From an uncultured Oscillospiraceae bacterium (lineage in GTDB: Bacteria; Bacillota; Clostridia; Oscillospirales; Ruminococcaceae), in assembly GCA_934462925.1 (NCBI GenBank), contig CAKSIT010000014.1, forward strand, positions 1-64,000: a stretch of 64,000 bases of DNA, written 5' to 3'. Below are positions 26,528-35,540 of the stretch, one piece after another (the stretch's first letter is position 1; each line of letters opens with the position of its first letter). The notes beneath the pieces are model-generated. The model saw nothing but the letters and a program-made list of their open reading frames with translations, was not told the origin of the DNA and searched no databases. A program made the translations under genes and the position numbers.

Positions 26528-26652
26528 ATCGTCACCCTTTTCTGCAAGGTGGAGCGCCGCCCCACCCGTTTTTGCTCTGCCTTTTTCAGTATATGCGAAA
26601 CTTCCGTTCTTGTGAGAATTTTGCCGCAGAGTGATTTTTTTTCAAAAAGCAC

Positions 26653-26681
26653 TTGACAATTACCGCTTTTTCTGCTATAAT
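26653..26681 (+). promoter_or_regulatory. Promoter of tRNA-Lys
   Basis: TTGACA (26653-26658), 17-bp spacer, TATAAT (26676-26681), placed 24 bases before the mature tRNA 5' end. Confidence 0.88.
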
Positions 26682-26705
26682 ACTAATGTTGTATTTTTAC
26701 AGCAT

Positions 26706-26781
26706 GAATCATTAGCTCAGGCGGTAGAGCACCTGACTTTTAATCAGGGTGTCCCGGGTTCGATTCCCGGATGGTTCACCA
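26706..26781 (+). tRNA. tRNA-Lys (anticodon TTT)
   Basis: 76 bases with encoded CCA. The acceptor stem GAATCAT/ATGGTTC has seven pairs. The D loop contains TAGCTCAGG.GGTAGAGC. The anticodon stem CCTGA/TCAGG closes loop CTTTTAA (anticodon TTT). The T arm is CCCGG GTTCGAT CCCGG-like. It has its own promoter and terminator. tRNA 3' ends are common integration sites, but no second copy of its 3' end was noticed nearby. Confidence 0.97.
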
Positions 26782-26787
26782 CGAAAC

Positions 26788-26836
26788 AAAGCGCGCTGTT
26801 AAGCCATTTATGGCTAGCAGGGCGCTTTATTTTTTG
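26788..26836 (+). terminator. Terminator after tRNA-Lys
   Basis: aaagcgc (26788-26794) pairs with gcgcttt (26822-26828) around an inner agcca/tggct stem, followed by ATTTTTT. Confidence 0.75.
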
Positions 26837-26961
26837 AGACACCCTAACAAAAATAATCGTCATTTTGCAACAAATCCAAATGTGAGTTATGCTGCAAGCG
26901 CTGCAAAAAAAGAATGTTATAGTAAAAACAAACAAATACACATAAACCGAAAAATTGAGTC

Positions 26962-27204
26962 TTGACATAATCTTAAGCGTATGCTAAAATAGAATTACCG
27001 TGCTGAACGAGGTTGTTAAGTGGATTGATTTTTACTTCCGCGATGAATACCCGTTCCCCGTTGAGGTTGACAAAAAAGCAATGTGATAAATGCCCCGCGT
27101 AAAGCGGGGTTTTCTGGTGGAAACAAAAGTTTATCACCGTAAGGCGAATTACAGAACGCCGAATAAGGATTCCTGCCGTTTGAGGACTCAGGCGTTACTT
27201 TTTT
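26962..27204 (+). ncRNA. Candidate structured small RNA or tiny ORF with its own promoter
   Basis: TTGACA (26962-26967), 17-bp spacer and TAAAAT (26985-26990) predict a transcript from about 26997. It holds an 8-bp outer stem gtgataaa/tttatcac (27083-27090 with 27130-27137) around a 6-bp GC stem (27093-27098 with 27104-27109, then TTTT), and later stems up to a T-run at 27199-27204. A 28-codon GTG frame (27000-27086, containing WIDFYFRDEYPFPVEVD) starts almost at the predicted +1 and lacks a ribosome site. The remainder, to 27404, has further stems (tttgcgc/gcgcaaa at 27251-27270) and no gene. Confidence 0.4.
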
Positions 27205-27404
27205 GCTGAAATAAACGCCGCTTTGTGTCGTTTGCGCTGTTTTACGGAAGTTTGCGCTTTTTGGCGCAAAGCCGCTTGCAGAGATGGGCGGCGTATTGTA
27301 TAATAAACGCAAAGCATACCATAACCATACGATTAGGTTATAATATAATGTAGGTGAAATTTTCTGCGCGCATTATCACACTTACTTTACAGGGAGGGCG
27401 ACAG

Positions 27405-29039
27405 ATGAAGCGGGTTGCTTGTATTTTTGCGCTGGCTGTTGTCGGCGGGCTGCTGCTGTGGTTTCTCAAAAGCTTTACCGCGGCTGACAGCTCTATAAAA
27501 TATGTTGCGTGGACTTCCGCTGAGAAGATAGCGCCCGACGGCACGGCTGAGGACTACTCGCTCGGCGAGGACGCGGACTTCCCGAGCGTGGGCGAGCTGT
27601 ACCGTTTTACGGGCGAGGTCGCCGAGGGGCATACGGGCGAGCTTCTCCTTGAGCTTTCGGGAATGGAGGCTACGGTAGAGCTTGACGGCGAAAAGTACCT
27701 TGAAGCCGCTTCCGTGTTGCCGCAGGACAGCTGGATAATGCCGAGCGCCGCTATACCGCTTCCCGAGGACTGGAGCGGCACGCTTACCGTTACCTGCCGC
27801 ATTCTTGACGAGCAGGGGCTGTCTTTCCCGCCGTTTGCGCGGTTCGCTTCTGTCGGTCTGGACGAAAGGGCAACGCTCGCCTATGCTAACCATTATTCGC
27901 TTATAACGGGCGCTTCGGCGCTCGCGGCGCTGCTTGTAGCGGGGCTTTTCGTTTTCGGTATTGCGCGCGGCAGGACAGAGCCTAAGCTTATAGCGCTCTT
28001 TGCGGCTGCCGTGCTTACGTCCGTCCATTGGATAACCATTGGTATGGGCAACGACTTTCTGCCCGAAAGCGCCGTGCGGCTGCTGTGCTGGGACGGCCTT
28101 GAAATTGCCACGCTGCTTTTAATGGCGGCTTACATTGCAATGAATCGCCGCAGGTCGTTTTTGAAGCCGTTTTTCCTGCTTGCGGGCGTGAGCGCGGCGG
28201 CGCTTGGCGTGTGGTACGTTATTTCCGCGCTTACGGGCGGGAGAATGTCGGGCTACGTTAATTCGCAGGTGGAGGGGCTGTTCGGCAGCGGGTACTTCAG
28301 CGGTATACTTTACTACGCAACGTTTAGCGTTATGCTGATTTGCACCGCCGCTTCCGCGTATGAAACTATATCCGACTTCGCCGCGCAAAAGGCGGAAAAG
28401 CAGGCGCTTATGCTTAAAAACGAGCTTATAATGGAGGGCTATCACGCAATCGAGCAAAAGCTCCGCGCGGACGCCGAGGCGCGCCACGAGTTCAGCCATA
28501 ACGTAACGGCTATTTACTCGCTGTGGCAAAGCGGCGACAGCGAGGCGCTCGGGCGCATGATAAAGGATTTGCAGCGGCAGAACGCCGCGCTCAGTCAAAC
28601 GCAGTTCACCAAAAATTTTACGATAAACGTAATTTTGCAGGACGCCGCTTCGCGCGCGGCAAAGGCCGGGGTGAGCTTCGACGCGCAGGTTCGCGCAGCG
28701 GAGCTTGCCATACCTGAGGCGGACCTTTGCAGGCTGCTTATGAATATGCTTGACAACGCGCTTGAAGCCGCCGCAGGCGCAGAGGGCGAGCGCTTCGTGC
28801 GGTTCAGGGCGGCGGAACGAAACGGATTTTTGGCTATCAAGTGCGAGAACTCCTTTTCGCACGAGCTTAAGCGCGACGAAAAGGGCGGGCTGGTTTCCAC
28901 AAAGTCCGGCGGGCAGCACGGGCTTGGCGTTCGGTTGATGTCCGAAACGGCGGAGCGCTACGGGAGCATACCGGACATTTCCGCCGCCGACGGCGTTTTT
29001 ACGGTGCAGACTGCGCTTAAGCTCCCCGAAAATAAGTAA
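27405..29039 (+). CDS. GHKL-type sensor histidine kinase
   Basis: A 544-residue membrane kinase. There is one N-terminal helix (about 4-22), an extracytoplasmic domain of ~150 residues with a beta-sandwich feel, then about six or seven helices (about 165-330), a coiled segment, and a GHKL catalytic region. It has RHEFSHNVTAIYSL (phospho-His), LLMNMLDNALEAA (N box) and GGQHGLGVRLM (G box). This architecture pairs with LytTR regulators; one is encoded convergently next to it. The start at 27405 follows GGGAGGGCG. No peptide-signal gene was spotted. Confidence 0.87.
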   Translation: MKRVACIFALAVVGGLLLWFLKSFTAADSSIKYVAWTSAEKIAPDGTAEDYSLGEDADFPSVGELYRFTGEVAEGHTGELLLELSGMEATVELDGEKYLEAASVLPQDSWIMPSAAIPLPEDWSGTLTVTCRILDEQGLSFPPFARFASVGLDERATLAYANHYSLITGASALAALLVAGLFVFGIARGRTEPKLIALFAAAVLTSVHWITIGMGNDFLPESAVRLLCWDGLEIATLLLMAAYIAMNRRRSFLKPFFLLAGVSAAALGVWYVISALTGGRMSGYVNSQVEGLFGSGYFSGILYYATFSVMLICTAASAYETISDFAAQKAEKQALMLKNELIMEGYHAIEQKLRADAEARHEFSHNVTAIYSLWQSGDSEALGRMIKDLQRQNAALSQTQFTKNFTINVILQDAASRAAKAGVSFDAQVRAAELAIPEADLCRLLMNMLDNALEAAAGAEGERFVRFRAAERNGFLAIKCENSFSHELKRDEKGGLVSTKSGGQHGLGVRLMSETAERYGSIPDISAADGVFTVQTALKLPENK

Positions 29040-29041
29040 AT

Positions 29042-29084
29042 AAAACAGCCTGTCGAGCGGGAATCCCGTTTGGCAGGCTGTTTT
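29042..29084. terminator. Bidirectional terminator between kinase and regulator
   Basis: A perfect 11-bp stem aaaacagcctg (29042-29052) with caggctgtttt (29074-29084) and an inner cggg/cccg stem. A/T tracts lie on both sides. Confidence 0.85.
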
Positions 29085-29098
29085 GTTATTCGCTGCGA

Positions 29099-29806
29099 TT
29101 AACCGTTGATAAATGTGATAAACGCGCTCTGAAAACTTTTGTAGTAAGTCCTCCCGACGGGAAGCGAAGCGCCGTTTTTCAGCGAAATTTCCGTGCGGCG
29201 TATCTCGCGCACATTGTCGAGGTTTATGAGAAAGCTGTTGTGGCAGCGCGCGAACGCGCCCGCGGGAAGCTGCTTTTCAAGCTTTGAAAGCGAGGAGTAG
29301 TATTCCGCGCTGCCGCCGCTTGTGTGAATGATAACGCGGTGGTTCAGGCTTTCCATGTAGATAACGTCCGAGAGGATAAGGTTTACGCTTTTGCCGCCAA
29401 TGCTGAGCGACACCGCCTTTGGCGTGTGGTTGAGCCGCCAGTCGATAAGCAGCGCGTTTGAAAGCGCGGCGCGGTCAACGGGCTTAAGCAGGAAATGCAC
29501 GGGCTGCACCTCGTAACCCTCGCGCAGGTATTCGTCGCACGCGGAAACGAAGATAACGCTCACGCGGTCGTTGTTTTTGCGAAGCTCCCGCGCAAGCTCC
29601 ATTCCCGTCATGCCTTTCATCTGTATATCGAGTATCAGCAGGTCGAAGCGGCTGTCCGCCATTTTGGCGCGCAGCCTTTCCGCCGAGTCAAAGGCTTCTA
29701 TTCGGTTTTCTATGTTAAGCTCCGCAAGCGCGCTCTCGCACATCTCGGAAAGCTCCCTGCGGGTCTGCTCGTCGTCGTCGCAGACGGCTATGCTGTATAT
29801 GTGCAA
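29099..29806 (-). CDS. LytTR-family response regulator
   Basis: A 235-residue regulator. The receiver domain (residues 1-120) has acidic pocket CDDDEQ, phospho-Asp in LLILDIQMKGMTGMEL and switch Lys in FLLKPVD. A C-terminal LytTR DNA-binding domain follows (SDVIYMESLNHRVIIHT, FARCHNSFLINLDNVREI). Its partner is almost certainly the convergent GHKL kinase. The start codon is TTG at 29806, with GGAGGTC eight bases upstream. Confidence 0.9.
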   Translation of the reverse strand: MHIYSIAVCDDDEQTRRELSEMCESALAELNIENRIEAFDSAERLRAKMADSRFDLLILDIQMKGMTGMELARELRKNNDRVSVIFVSACDEYLREGYEVQPVHFLLKPVDRAALSNALLIDWRLNHTPKAVSLSIGGKSVNLILSDVIYMESLNHRVIIHTSGGSAEYYSSLSKLEKQLPAGAFARCHNSFLINLDNVREIRRTEISLKNGASLPVGRTYYKSFQSAFITFING

Positions 29807-29980
29807 AGTGGGTTGACCTCCGTAAAATCAATTACTGTTATTGTATCACAATTCCGCTGAAAATGCAAGGGCTTTTGCGCGATTGTTTCGGCGCGTGTGC
29901 GCGGACTTTTCTTTTCGCGCGTTTATTTGAGCCATTGCCGAAACATTTTCAGCAAAAACAGAAAAAAGGCGCAAAACCAT

Positions 29981-30009
29981 TTGACAAAACGCGTGTTCGG
30001 TGGTATAAT
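29981..30009 (+). promoter_or_regulatory. Sigma-A promoter of the rSAM-ruv gene run
   Basis: TTGACA (29981-29986), 17-bp spacer, TATAAT (30004-30009). It heads a plus-strand run of closely spaced genes. Confidence 0.85.
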
Positions 30010-30044
30010 AAACTGATTAAGTATTTCCCGAGGAGGACTGTACA

Positions 30045-30662
30045 ATGACTATATTTTATAAATTTGAAGGCAAGATGTATATAAATCTCACGAACAAGTG
30101 TCCCTGCGCGTGCGTATTCTGCCTGCGCGGCAACGCCGACAGCATAAAGGACAACGACTCGCTGTGGCTTGAGCATGAACCCGATTTTGACGAGATAACC
30201 GCCGCGTTCGAGGCGTTCGACAAGACGGGGATAACGGACGCTGTTTTCTGCGGATACGGCGAGCCTACCGAGCGCGCGGACATGGTGGTGCGCACCGCCG
30301 AGTACATCAAGCAGCAGGGCAATATGAAAATCAGGCTCAACACAAACGGTCTTGTAAAGCTCATTCATCCCGAGTTTGACATAACGCGCTTCAAGGGTGT
30401 TATAGACGCGGTTTCGATAAGCCTTAACGCGCCCGACGCAAAGCGCTACAACGAGGTTACGCGCCCCGCTTACGGCGAGCGCGCGTTCGACGCCATGATA
30501 GATTTCGCCATTGCGATGAAAAGCCTTTGCGGCTATGTCGGCTTTACGGTGGTGGACGTCATCTCCGAGCAGGAGATTGAGCGCTGCCGCCGGATTTCCG
30601 AGGAGCTGCAGATACCGCTGCGCGTGAGGGCGTACATCACCGACAACGAAAGCTACACATGA
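30045..30662 (+). CDS. TatD-associated-type radical SAM protein
   Basis: A 205-residue compact radical SAM protein. The cluster motif CPCACVFC (CX3CX2C) sits near residue 19 in LTNKCPCACVFCLRG; a GE motif is in CGYGEPT, and IRLNTNG and VSISLNAP mark the SAM barrel. It resembles the small radical SAM family often fused to or beside TatD nucleases in Clostridia. No tatD gene is adjacent here. The substrate is unknown. The start follows GAGGAGG. Its stop overlaps the ruvC start. Confidence 0.8.
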   Translation: MTIFYKFEGKMYINLTNKCPCACVFCLRGNADSIKDNDSLWLEHEPDFDEITAAFEAFDKTGITDAVFCGYGEPTERADMVVRTAEYIKQQGNMKIRLNTNGLVKLIHPEFDITRFKGVIDAVSISLNAPDAKRYNEVTRPAYGERAFDAMIDFAIAMKSLCGYVGFTVVDVISEQEIERCRRISEELQIPLRVRAYITDNESYT

Positions 30663-31159
30663 GGATACTCGGTATCGACCCGGGCTACGGGATAGTCGGC
30701 TGGGGCGTTCTCGACTACGACAACGTGACGTTCCGCCCCGTGAAATACGGCGCGGTGACTACCGACAGCAAAACGCCGTTCGACAGGCGGCTTGCGGAGA
30801 TATATGAGGACATGAACAGCATTCTCGATATGTTCCGCCCCGACTGCGTGAGCATTGAGAAGCTCTATTTCAATACAAACATCACAACGGGCATTGCCGT
30901 TGCCGAGGCGCGCGGCGTTATCCGCCTTGCGGTGTCGCTGCGCGGCATTCCCGTGTACGAGTACACGCCGCTGCAGGTAAAGGTGGCGGTAACGGGCTAC
31001 GGCAGGGCGGAAAAGCGGCAGATGCAGGAAATGACGCGCACTATACTTCACCTGCCTGCAATACCCAAGCCCGACGACACCGCGGACGCGCTTGCAATAG
31101 CGATATGCCACGGACACACGGGCGGCTCGCGGCTGTCGCAGATAGCGCAGGGCAGGTAA
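30659..31159 (+). CDS. ruvC: Holliday junction endonuclease RuvC
   Basis: A 166-residue RuvC. It resolves Holliday junctions as a dimer. Acidic catalytic residues are visible: ILGIDPGYGIVGWG (first Asp), CVSIEKLYFNTN (Glu) and PDDTADALAIAICH (last Asp pair). Its ATG overlaps the upstream TGA. ruvA follows 23 bp later. Confidence 0.96.
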   Translation: MRILGIDPGYGIVGWGVLDYDNVTFRPVKYGAVTTDSKTPFDRRLAEIYEDMNSILDMFRPDCVSIEKLYFNTNITTGIAVAEARGVIRLAVSLRGIPVYEYTPLQVKVAVTGYGRAEKRQMQEMTRTILHLPAIPKPDDTADALAIAICHGHTGGSRLSQIAQGR

Positions 31160-31182
31160 CATTATATTAAGGAGATAAGCAC

Positions 31183-31773
31183 ATGATATACAGTGTAAGG
31201 GGAGAGCTTGTACATACCGAGATGGGACTTGCGGTGGTGGAGTGCGCGGGCGTCGGCTATGCGTGCCGCACGACCGCGAACACGCTCGCCAAGATACGCA
31301 GCGGCGGCGAGGTGCGGCTTTACACGTATCTTCACATAACCGAAAACGCCGTTGACCTTTTCGGCTTTGCGGATACGGCGGAGCTTGCCTGCTTTAAGCA
31401 GCTCATTTCCGTGTCGGGCGTAGGACCTAAGGCGGCGCTGTCCATTCTGTCGGACATCACGCCATCGAAGCTTGCGCTGTGCATTTCAACGGGGGACAGC
31501 AAGACTCTTACCCGCTCGCCCGGAATAGGCGCGAAGATAGCTTCTAGAATCGTGCTTGAGCTTAAGGACAAGGTAGCAAAGGAGCAGCATTTCACCTCTG
31601 CGGAGCTTTCAGCGCCCGCTGCTCCCGCGGAAAGCGCGCTCGGCGAGGCGCTCACGGCGCTTGCGGTGCTGGGCTTTGCGCCCGCGCAGGCACAGGCGGC
31701 GCTTGCCGGCGCAGACCCGTCCATGAGCGTTGAGGAGCTGATAAAGCTCGGGCTTAAGAACCTTGCGAATTAA
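31183..31773 (+). CDS. ruvA: Holliday junction branch migration protein RuvA
   Basis: A 196-residue RuvA. It has an N-terminal OB fold (MIYSVRGELVHTE), helix-hairpin-helix motifs (LISVSGVGPKAALSIL, LTRSPGIGAKIASRIVLELKDK) and a C-terminal RuvB-contacting domain (EALTALAVLGF). It binds the four-way junction and loads RuvB. The start follows AAGGAGAT. Confidence 0.96.
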   Translation: MIYSVRGELVHTEMGLAVVECAGVGYACRTTANTLAKIRSGGEVRLYTYLHITENAVDLFGFADTAELACFKQLISVSGVGPKAALSILSDITPSKLALCISTGDSKTLTRSPGIGAKIASRIVLELKDKVAKEQHFTSAELSAPAAPAESALGEALTALAVLGFAPAQAQAALAGADPSMSVEELIKLGLKNLAN

Positions 31774-31809
31774 CGCGCGGCATGGCGCGATTCATGGGAG
31801 GCGCTGCAA

Positions 31810-32715
31810 ATGAAAGAAAGTAAGGGCAGAATGCTTGTAAGCGTTTTCGGCTTTATAGGCGGGCTTGCGGTAACGCTCGGAATGCTGTATTCCAACGCCG
31901 CCGAGGGCGAGGAGCGCATTAAGCTCTACCTTGCGCTTTTTGTGATAACCACCGCGCTTATAACGGTTTTCTCAACGCAGGCGGTGTATCTTATGCAGCC
32001 GTATTTCACAAGGAGAGCGGCGGCGCGGCGCGCTCTGGGCAAGCACAGCATAGCAAAGATAATGCGCGACAAAACCGCGCGCATGGCGTACAAGGGCATA
32101 CTCGCGCTTTTCAGCGAAAACACCGCAAAGGCGGAGGAGTACCTGAACGCCGCGCTAAACCGCGCGGATATGCGCGAGAACCAGCTTTTCTGCGTGCAAT
32201 GGCTGCTGCACGTTTACGAAGCGCGCGAGGACGATGAAAAGCAGCTGTGGTGTATGCGCAGGGCGGTGGAGCTTGTCCCCGAGAACCCCGAGGTGCAGGC
32301 GCAGCTCGGGCGCGCGTACTTTGTGAGAGGGCAGCTTGACAAGGCGCGCTACTGCTTTGAGCAGGCGATACGCTACGACCCGAACAACGGCTACTGCTAC
32401 TACAGCATAGCGAGGATACATATGCTGCGCGAGGAATACGCCGAGGCTGAGCAGGTGCTGCAAACGCTGCTTAAGATAAACGAGAACCACCCGCTTGTCT
32501 ATGCGGAGTACTCCGAGCTTCGCGCGATACAGGGCGACAGGCAGGGCGCGGAGGAATATTACCGGAAGGCGCTTCTTTGCGGCTTTAAGGAGGCAAAGGA
32601 GCTTAACGAGCGGATAACGCAGACGCTGTGCTTCGGCGCAGAGCCGTCCTCTGAAGAGGGCGAAAATACCGAAAAGGACAGCGAGGGAGGTGCGGACAAT
32701 GCTGGAAATGAATGA
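31810..32715 (+). CDS. Membrane-anchored TPR protein in the ruv cluster
   Basis: A 301-residue protein with two N-terminal helices (about 9-27 and 38-62), then a soluble tail with at least three tetratricopeptide repeats ([66 protein letters not shown]). The C-terminus is acidic. TPRs mediate protein contacts; the partner is unknown. It sits between ruvA and ruvB and overlaps the ruvB start, so it is co-expressed with the repair genes. Confidence 0.8.
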   Translation: MKESKGRMLVSVFGFIGGLAVTLGMLYSNAAEGEERIKLYLALFVITTALITVFSTQAVYLMQPYFTRRAAARRALGKHSIAKIMRDKTARMAYKGILALFSENTAKAEEYLNAALNRADMRENQLFCVQWLLHVYEAREDDEKQLWCMRRAVELVPENPEVQAQLGRAYFVRGQLDKARYCFEQAIRYDPNNGYCYYSIARIHMLREEYAEAEQVLQTLLKINENHPLVYAEYSELRAIQGDRQGAEEYYRKALLCGFKEAKELNERITQTLCFGAEPSSEEGENTEKDSEGGADNAGNE

Positions 32716-33748
32716 CGGCGACCTTGACTTTAATGTAGGTGACAGAATCGTAGAACCCGCATATAATGAAAGCGACAGCGACGTTGAGCTGACCCTGCGC
32801 CCGAAGCTGCTTGAGGAATACATAGGGCAGGAAAAGGTAAAGGAGAACATGGCAGTTTACATAGAAGCTGCCAAAAAGCGCGGCGAATGCCTTGACCATG
32901 TGCTTCTCTACGGCCCGCCCGGGCTTGGAAAGACCACGCTTTCCTGCATAATTGCAAACGAAATGGGCGTTAATATCCGCGTGACCTCCGGCCCTGCGAT
33001 AGAAAAGGCGGGCGACCTCGCCGCGCTTCTCACGAACCTGCAGCCGAACGACGTGCTGTTTATCGACGAGATACACCGTCTGTCGCGGCAGGTGGAGGAG
33101 GTGCTTTACCCCGCGATGGAGGACTACGTTCTCGACATTGTTATGGGCAACGGTCCTGCGGCGCGCTCTATCCGCATAGACCTGCCGAAATTCACGCTTA
33201 TAGGCGCTACCACGCGCTCGGGGCAGCTTTCCGCGCCGCTGCGCGACCGCTTCGGCGTGGTACAAAGGCTCGAGCTTTACAGCCATGCGGAGCTTTGCGA
33301 TATCGTGCAGCGTTCGGCAATGATACTGGGCATACCGTGCGAGCGCGGGGGCGCTATGGAGCTTGCCCGCCGTTCAAGGGGAACGCCGCGTATTGCAAAC
33401 CGCCTGCTAAAGCGCGTAAGGGACTTCGCGGAGGTTCTGGGCGACGGCAGGATAACGCAGAAAACGGCGGACATGGCTCTTCAGCGGCTCGAAATAGACG
33501 AGCTTGGGCTGGATTCGCTCGACAGGCGCTTTCTTGAGATGATGATAAAGGGCTACAACGGCGGCCCTGTGGGGCTGTCTACGCTCGCTTCCGCGCTCAA
33601 CGAGGAGGCGGTAACGCTCGAGGACGTGTGCGAGCCGTACCTCATGCAGCTCGGCTTTGTGGCGAAAACGCCGCGCGGGCGCATTGCGACTTCTCTTGCA
33701 TACAAGCACCTTGGCATTTTGCAAAACGGGCAGCAGACGTTTGACTGA
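32699..33748 (+). CDS. ruvB: Holliday junction branch migration helicase RuvB
   Basis: A 349-residue AAA+ motor: Walker [11 protein letters not shown], Walker [11 protein letters not shown], sensor 1 LIGATTRSG, Arg finger region [14 protein letters not shown] and a C-terminal winged helix ([14 protein letters not shown]). It drives branch migration with RuvA. ATG at 32699 is preferred, with GGGAGG eight bases upstream. The gene overlaps the end of the TPR gene. Confidence 0.96.
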   Translation: MLEMNDGDLDFNVGDRIVEPAYNESDSDVELTLRPKLLEEYIGQEKVKENMAVYIEAAKKRGECLDHVLLYGPPGLGKTTLSCIIANEMGVNIRVTSGPAIEKAGDLAALLTNLQPNDVLFIDEIHRLSRQVEEVLYPAMEDYVLDIVMGNGPAARSIRIDLPKFTLIGATTRSGQLSAPLRDRFGVVQRLELYSHAELCDIVQRSAMILGIPCERGGAMELARRSRGTPRIANRLLKRVRDFAEVLGDGRITQKTADMALQRLEIDELGLDSLDRRFLEMMIKGYNGGPVGLSTLASALNEEAVTLEDVCEPYLMQLGFVAKTPRGRIATSLAYKHLGILQNGQQTFD

Positions 33749-33793
33749 AACAGACCGCGTAACGCGGAATAATTACTTTGGGGGAACATCGGT

Positions 33794-35155
33794 ATGGGAC
33801 GGATATTCGGGACTGACGGAGCGCGCGGCGTTGCAATAACGGAGCTTACCTGCGAGCGCGCAATGGAGATAGGCAGGGCGGCGGCGTACGTTCTGACAAG
33901 GGAGAGCGGCAAGGCGCACCCTAACATAATTGTCGGCATGGACACGAGGATTTCCTCAAAGATACTTGAAGCGGCGCTTTCAGCGGGGCTCGCCTCCGTC
34001 GGCGCTAACGCCCTGCAGCTTGGCGTTGTGCCTACCCCTGCGGTGGCGTACCTTGTTAGGGCGTACAACGCGGACGCGGGCGTGATGATATCCGCCTCGC
34101 ACAACACCGTGGAGTACAACGGCATTAAGCTGTTCTCCGCGGAGGGCTTTAAGCTGCCCGACAGCGTGGAGGAGGAGATAGAGTCGCTTATCCTTGACGG
34201 AAGCGCGCAGATACCGCTTTGCAGCGGCACGGACGTCGGCAGGATAACAAGGCTCGCCAACGCCTGCACCGACTACATACAGCACATACGCGAGTGCGCG
34301 GGTACGGGCGACTACGCAGGGCTTGACAGGCGCTTTTGCTTTGACTGCGCCAACGGCAGCTCTGCGGCGACGGCGCGCAGGCTGTTCGCGTACCTTGGCA
34401 GCGGCTGCGAGTTCATAGCCGACGAACCCGACGGCACGAACATAAACGACAACTGCGGCTCTACCCACATAGGGCAGCTTTGCGAGTACGTCAAAAAGGG
34501 CGGCATGGCTGCGGGCTTCGCGTTTGACGGCGACGCGGACAGGTGTCTTGCGGTGGACGAAAACGGCAATGTAGTAGACGGCGACAGGATAATCGCTATC
34601 CTTGCAAAGCGCATGAAGGAAAAGGGCATTCTTAAGGGCAACGCCGCTGTCGTAACGGTTATGAGCAACCTCGGCTTCCACGACTTTATGCGCGAAAACG
34701 GCATGAACACCGTCTGCGCAAAGGTGGGCGACAGGTATGTACTGGAAGAAATGCAGCGCGGCGGGTATAATATAGGCGGCGAGCAGTCGGGTCACATAAT
34801 AATGCTCGACCACGCGACGACGGGCGACGGGCAGCTTACGGCTGCAATGCTCATAAAGGTAATGCAGGAAACGGGCAAGACCCTTTCGCAGCTCTGCGGG
34901 GACATTACGGACTACCCGCAGCTGCTTGTAAACGTAAAGATAGGCGCGCACGCAAAGGGCAGGTGGGATAAGACCCCCGCCATAACCGAGCGCATAGCGC
35001 TAGCGCAGGCGCAGCTCGGCACGCAGGGCAGGGTACTCGTGCGGGAGAGCGGCACAGAGCCGCTTGTGCGCGTTATGGTAGAGGGCAAGGACATGGCGCT
35101 TGTAAAGAGCCTTGCGGATTCCATTGCGGACGAGGTAAGGAACAGCCTTTCTTAA
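33794..35155 (+). CDS. glmM: Phosphoglucosamine mutase
   Basis: A 453-residue GlmM. It converts glucosamine-6-P to glucosamine-1-P for cell wall precursor synthesis. It has FGTDGARG at the N-terminus, the phosphoserine loop GVMISASHNTVEYNGIK (Ser near 100), the metal loop FDGDADRC and the sugar loop GGEQSGHII, and the C-terminal RESGTEPLVRVMVEG binds phosphate. The length is normal. It follows ruvB by 45 bp. Confidence 0.96.
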   Translation: MGRIFGTDGARGVAITELTCERAMEIGRAAAYVLTRESGKAHPNIIVGMDTRISSKILEAALSAGLASVGANALQLGVVPTPAVAYLVRAYNADAGVMISASHNTVEYNGIKLFSAEGFKLPDSVEEEIESLILDGSAQIPLCSGTDVGRITRLANACTDYIQHIRECAGTGDYAGLDRRFCFDCANGSSAATARRLFAYLGSGCEFIADEPDGTNINDNCGSTHIGQLCEYVKKGGMAAGFAFDGDADRCLAVDENGNVVDGDRIIAILAKRMKEKGILKGNAAVVTVMSNLGFHDFMRENGMNTVCAKVGDRYVLEEMQRGGYNIGGEQSGHIIMLDHATTGDGQLTAAMLIKVMQETGKTLSQLCGDITDYPQLLVNVKIGAHAKGRWDKTPAITERIALAQAQLGTQGRVLVRESGTEPLVRVMVEGKDMALVKSLADSIADEVRNSLS

Positions 35156-35164
35156 GGAGAAAAT

Positions 35165-35524
35165 ATGCTTGTATGTGCAAATAACGGGAGCTTTCCCGCG
35201 GACGATACAGAACAGCTCAAAGCGGCGCTCAACGCCGCGTGCGGCGAGATATGGCTTGGCGAGGGTACGGACACCTACCCGTGCATAGCCATACTCTGCT
35301 GCGAGGACGGCGCTTCGGTAAACTATTTTGAGAGCGAGGGCGGCACGGCGTATGTTTCCGTGGGCGACAGGGCAAAGCGCGGCGCGCTTGACGTAAACAT
35401 TGACGGCGAGATGTATCAGATAGAATGCGCGCAGATAATTCCGCAGGAGAAGATTTTGCAGCTTGCGGAGGAGTTTATGCACGAGATGAAGCTGCCGGCG
35501 TGCGTTGAGTGGCAGAAGCTGTAA
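35165..35524 (+). CDS. Imm1-like small protein
   Basis: A 119-residue soluble protein. A central beta-rich part (YFESEGGTAYVSVGD) and a C-terminal pattern of a helix then a PACVEW end resemble the Imm1 immunity family. It starts 9 bp after glmM with AAGGAG. No toxin gene is nearby, and orphan members are common in Clostridia. The family call is tentative. Confidence 0.45.
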   Translation: MLVCANNGSFPADDTEQLKAALNAACGEIWLGEGTDTYPCIAILCCEDGASVNYFESEGGTAYVSVGDRAKRGALDVNIDGEMYQIECAQIIPQEKILQLAEEFMHEMKLPACVEWQKL

Positions 35525-35540
35525 AGCGCGGGAGGATAAA

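Noticed and set aside
26771..26965. 64-codon frame starting in the tRNA-Lys 3' end
   Set aside because: It begins inside the tRNA and runs through the terminator; no coding character.
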